Shown here one piece after another: positions 28,724-29,994 of a DNA stretch of 29,994 nucleotides. Each line of letters starts with the position of its first letter. Position 1 is the stretch's first letter. The stretch is from a virus. The notes below the pieces were generated by a model that saw only the letters and a list, made by a program, of their open reading frames with translations, was not told where the DNA came from and did not search any database. The position numbers were made by a program, and so were the translations under genes. Location of the stretch: positions 1 through 29,994 of IMG/VR virus record IMGVR_UViG_3300037010_000712; one strand, 5' to 3'.

Positions 28724-29994
28724 GACGCCGCGCGTCTTTGAGCCTCTGCTACAGCCTGCGCGGTATAAAGGCGCATACGGCGGGCGCGGTTCGGGCAAAT
28801 CCTGGTTCTTCGCAACGCTGCTAGTCGAAGAATGTTTGCTTTTCCCGGGTGCCAATGGCGGCGCTGGTATGCGTGCGGTCTGTATCCGCGAAGTTCAAAA
28901 GTCGCTCAAGGAATCGAGCAAGCGGCTCATTGAGGACGCATTGCAGAAATACGGCCTAGGCGAGCGCGACGGGTTCAAAGTGTTTGCAGACGTGATCCAG
29001 ACCCCCGGCGATGGCGTAATCGTCTTTCAGGGGATGCAAGATCACACCGCCGAATCCGTGAAGTCAATGGAAGGATTCAGCCGAGCATGGGTCGAAGAAG
29101 CGCAGACGCTATCGGAAAGGTCGCTACAGCTACTGAGGCCAACCATTCGGGCGGATGGCTCTGAACTCTGGTTCTCATGGAACCCGCGCCGGAAAACAGA
29201 CCCGGTAGACGCAATGCTCCGCGGGCCGAGCCCCCCGAGCAATTCCGTCGTCGTGCGGGCCAATTGGGCAGACAACCCGTATTTTCCCGAGGTGCTGGAA
29301 CAAGAGCGGCAAGATTGCTTGCGCAATGACCCGGATCAGTACGCGCACATATGGGAAGGTGACTATGCCTCCGTATCGACCGGAGCCTATTTCGCCAAGG
29401 GCTTGGCCGAAGCCCGTGCAGATCGGAGAATCGGCAGGGTTGCCGCTGATCCGCTCATGACGATACGGCTCTTTTGGGACATTGGCGGCACTGGTGCGAG
29501 AGCGGATGCCTGCGCGATTTGGGCGGTCCAGATCATCGGCAAGGAAATTCGCGTGCTCGACTACTATGAGGCCGTGGGCCAGCCGCTCGCCGTGCATCTT
29601 GATTGGATGCGCAGCCGTGGATATACGCCGGAGCGGGCGCAGGTATGGCTTCCGCATGACGGGGCGCAGAATGACAAGGTATATGCTGTCAGCTATGAAT
29701 CGGCTTTGAGACAGGCCGGGTATTTTGTTTCGGTCGTTCCGAATCAGGGCAAAGGCGCTGCGCGTCAGCGCATTGAGGCTGTGCGGCGTTGGTTGCCCGC
29801 GTGTTGGTTTAACGAATACACTACGGCGGCAGGGCTTGAGGCATTGGGCTGGTATCACGAAAAACGTGACGAAGCCCGGGGCATCGGCCTAGGGCCGGAG
29901 CATGACTGGTCAAGCCACGCTGCGGATGCATTTGGATTGATGGCTATATGCGCAGAGCAGCTATTTGAGGTTGCCAAGCCAAAGACACAACAAA
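28680..29994 (+). CDS. terL: Terminase large subunit (partial, runs off right edge)
   Basis: Open to the window end, 438 codons seen. The start is taken as ATG 28680 because AAAAAAGG lies five bases before it; ATGs at 28695 and 28704 are alternatives. The ATPase domain has Walker A GGRGSGKS at 34-41, a Walker B-like region AWVEEAQ at about 136-142, and SWNPRRKTDP near 166-175. The nuclease domain shows FWDIGG with Asp267, LPHDGAQNDK and HDWSSHAADAFG, the acidic residues of an RNase H fold. It resembles PBSX-type (Terminase_3) enzymes. It cuts and pumps DNA into the head through the portal, whose gene should follow outside the window. Confidence 0.93.
   Translation, partial: MLPAVMDKMAAVVFETPRVFEPLLQPARYKGAYGGRGSGKSWFFATLLVEECLLFPGANGGAGMRAVCIREVQKSLKESSKRLIEDALQKYGLGERDGFKVFADVIQTPGDGVIVFQGMQDHTAESVKSMEGFSRAWVEEAQTLSERSLQLLRPTIRADGSELWFSWNPRRKTDPVDAMLRGPSPPSNSVVVRANWADNPYFPEVLEQERQDCLRNDPDQYAHIWEGDYASVSTGAYFAKGLAEARADRRIGRVAADPLMTIRLFWDIGGTGARADACAIWAVQIIGKEIRVLDYYEAVGQPLAVHLDWMRSRGYTPERAQVWLPHDGAQNDKVYAVSYESALRQAGYFVSVVPNQGKGAARQRIEAVRRWLPACWFNEYTTAAGLEALGWYHEKRDEARGIGLGPEHDWSSHAADAFGLMAICAEQLFEVAKPKTQQ

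Noticed and set aside
29175-29858. 227-codon minus-strand frame in the terminase region
   Set aside because: Antisense to the large terminase nuclease domain, with no start signals and no recognisable motif.
1-29994. tRNA genes and CRISPR arrays
   Set aside because: No GTTCGANNC-type T-arm with an acceptor stem and no regularly spaced direct repeats were found by reading. The only tandem repeat is the hexamer in the replication gene.

Overview
The window is part of a tailed double-stranded DNA phage or prophage genome, most likely with podovirus-like morphology. The virion genes pair a P22-like coat protein with a short set of connector, adhesin and ejection proteins, and there is no tape-measure or tail-tube gene. 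High GC, GC-rich third codon positions and the mix of small phage families suggest a proteobacterial host, plausibly Burkholderiales; this is inference. No integrase, portal or CI-type repressor gene is visible. Both ends cut through genes: a scaffold-like gene at the left edge and the large terminase at the right edge. The missing part therefore includes at least the portal region.

Layout. Positions 1-14831 are the rightward late module: scaffold end, coat protein, adaptor, tail fibre and glycine-rich adhesin genes, a propeller-like tail protein, a GNAT-like protein, three large ejection-type proteins (the last with a lytic transglycosylase head), then a lysis cassette with holin, GH108 endolysin and nested Rz/Rz1 spanins, closed by an intrinsic terminator at 14871-14899. 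Positions 15115-23059 are a leftward early operon, almost entirely translationally coupled: a small membrane protein, YqaJ exonuclease, RecT annealase, winged-helix-like proteins, a DUF3310 protein, dUTPase, an SNF2-type helicase and a DNA methyltransferase. Positions 23087-23232 are a divergent control region. Positions 23233-27064 run rightward: two small Cro/YdaS-like regulators, DUF1376 and DUF6475 replication proteins, a DUF1367 protein, a Ref-like HNH nuclease and a RusA resolvase. Positions 27067-27810 hold a reversed two-gene cassette with its own promoter and terminator (moron-like). Positions 28037-28228 are a structured non-coding stretch in front of the terminase genes, which run off the right edge.

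The most interesting unexplained signal is a probable small RNA at 23515-23592. It has a near-consensus leftward promoter, a short 5' hairpin, a pyrimidine-rich middle that repeats the 16S anti-Shine-Dalgarno sequence, and a classic terminator ending in seven U. It sits where lambda has OOP RNA, between a regulator and the replication genes. Its middle is complementary to the ribosome-binding site of the first leftward early gene. Other notable signals are a perfect 17-bp operator-like palindrome at the cassette promoter, GTTTAC motifs shared by two control regions, a possible pseudoknot or switch upstream of the terminase, and a perfect 11-bp inverted repeat around a possibly leaderless terminase promoter.

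All family names come from reading motifs by eye; no database search was run.
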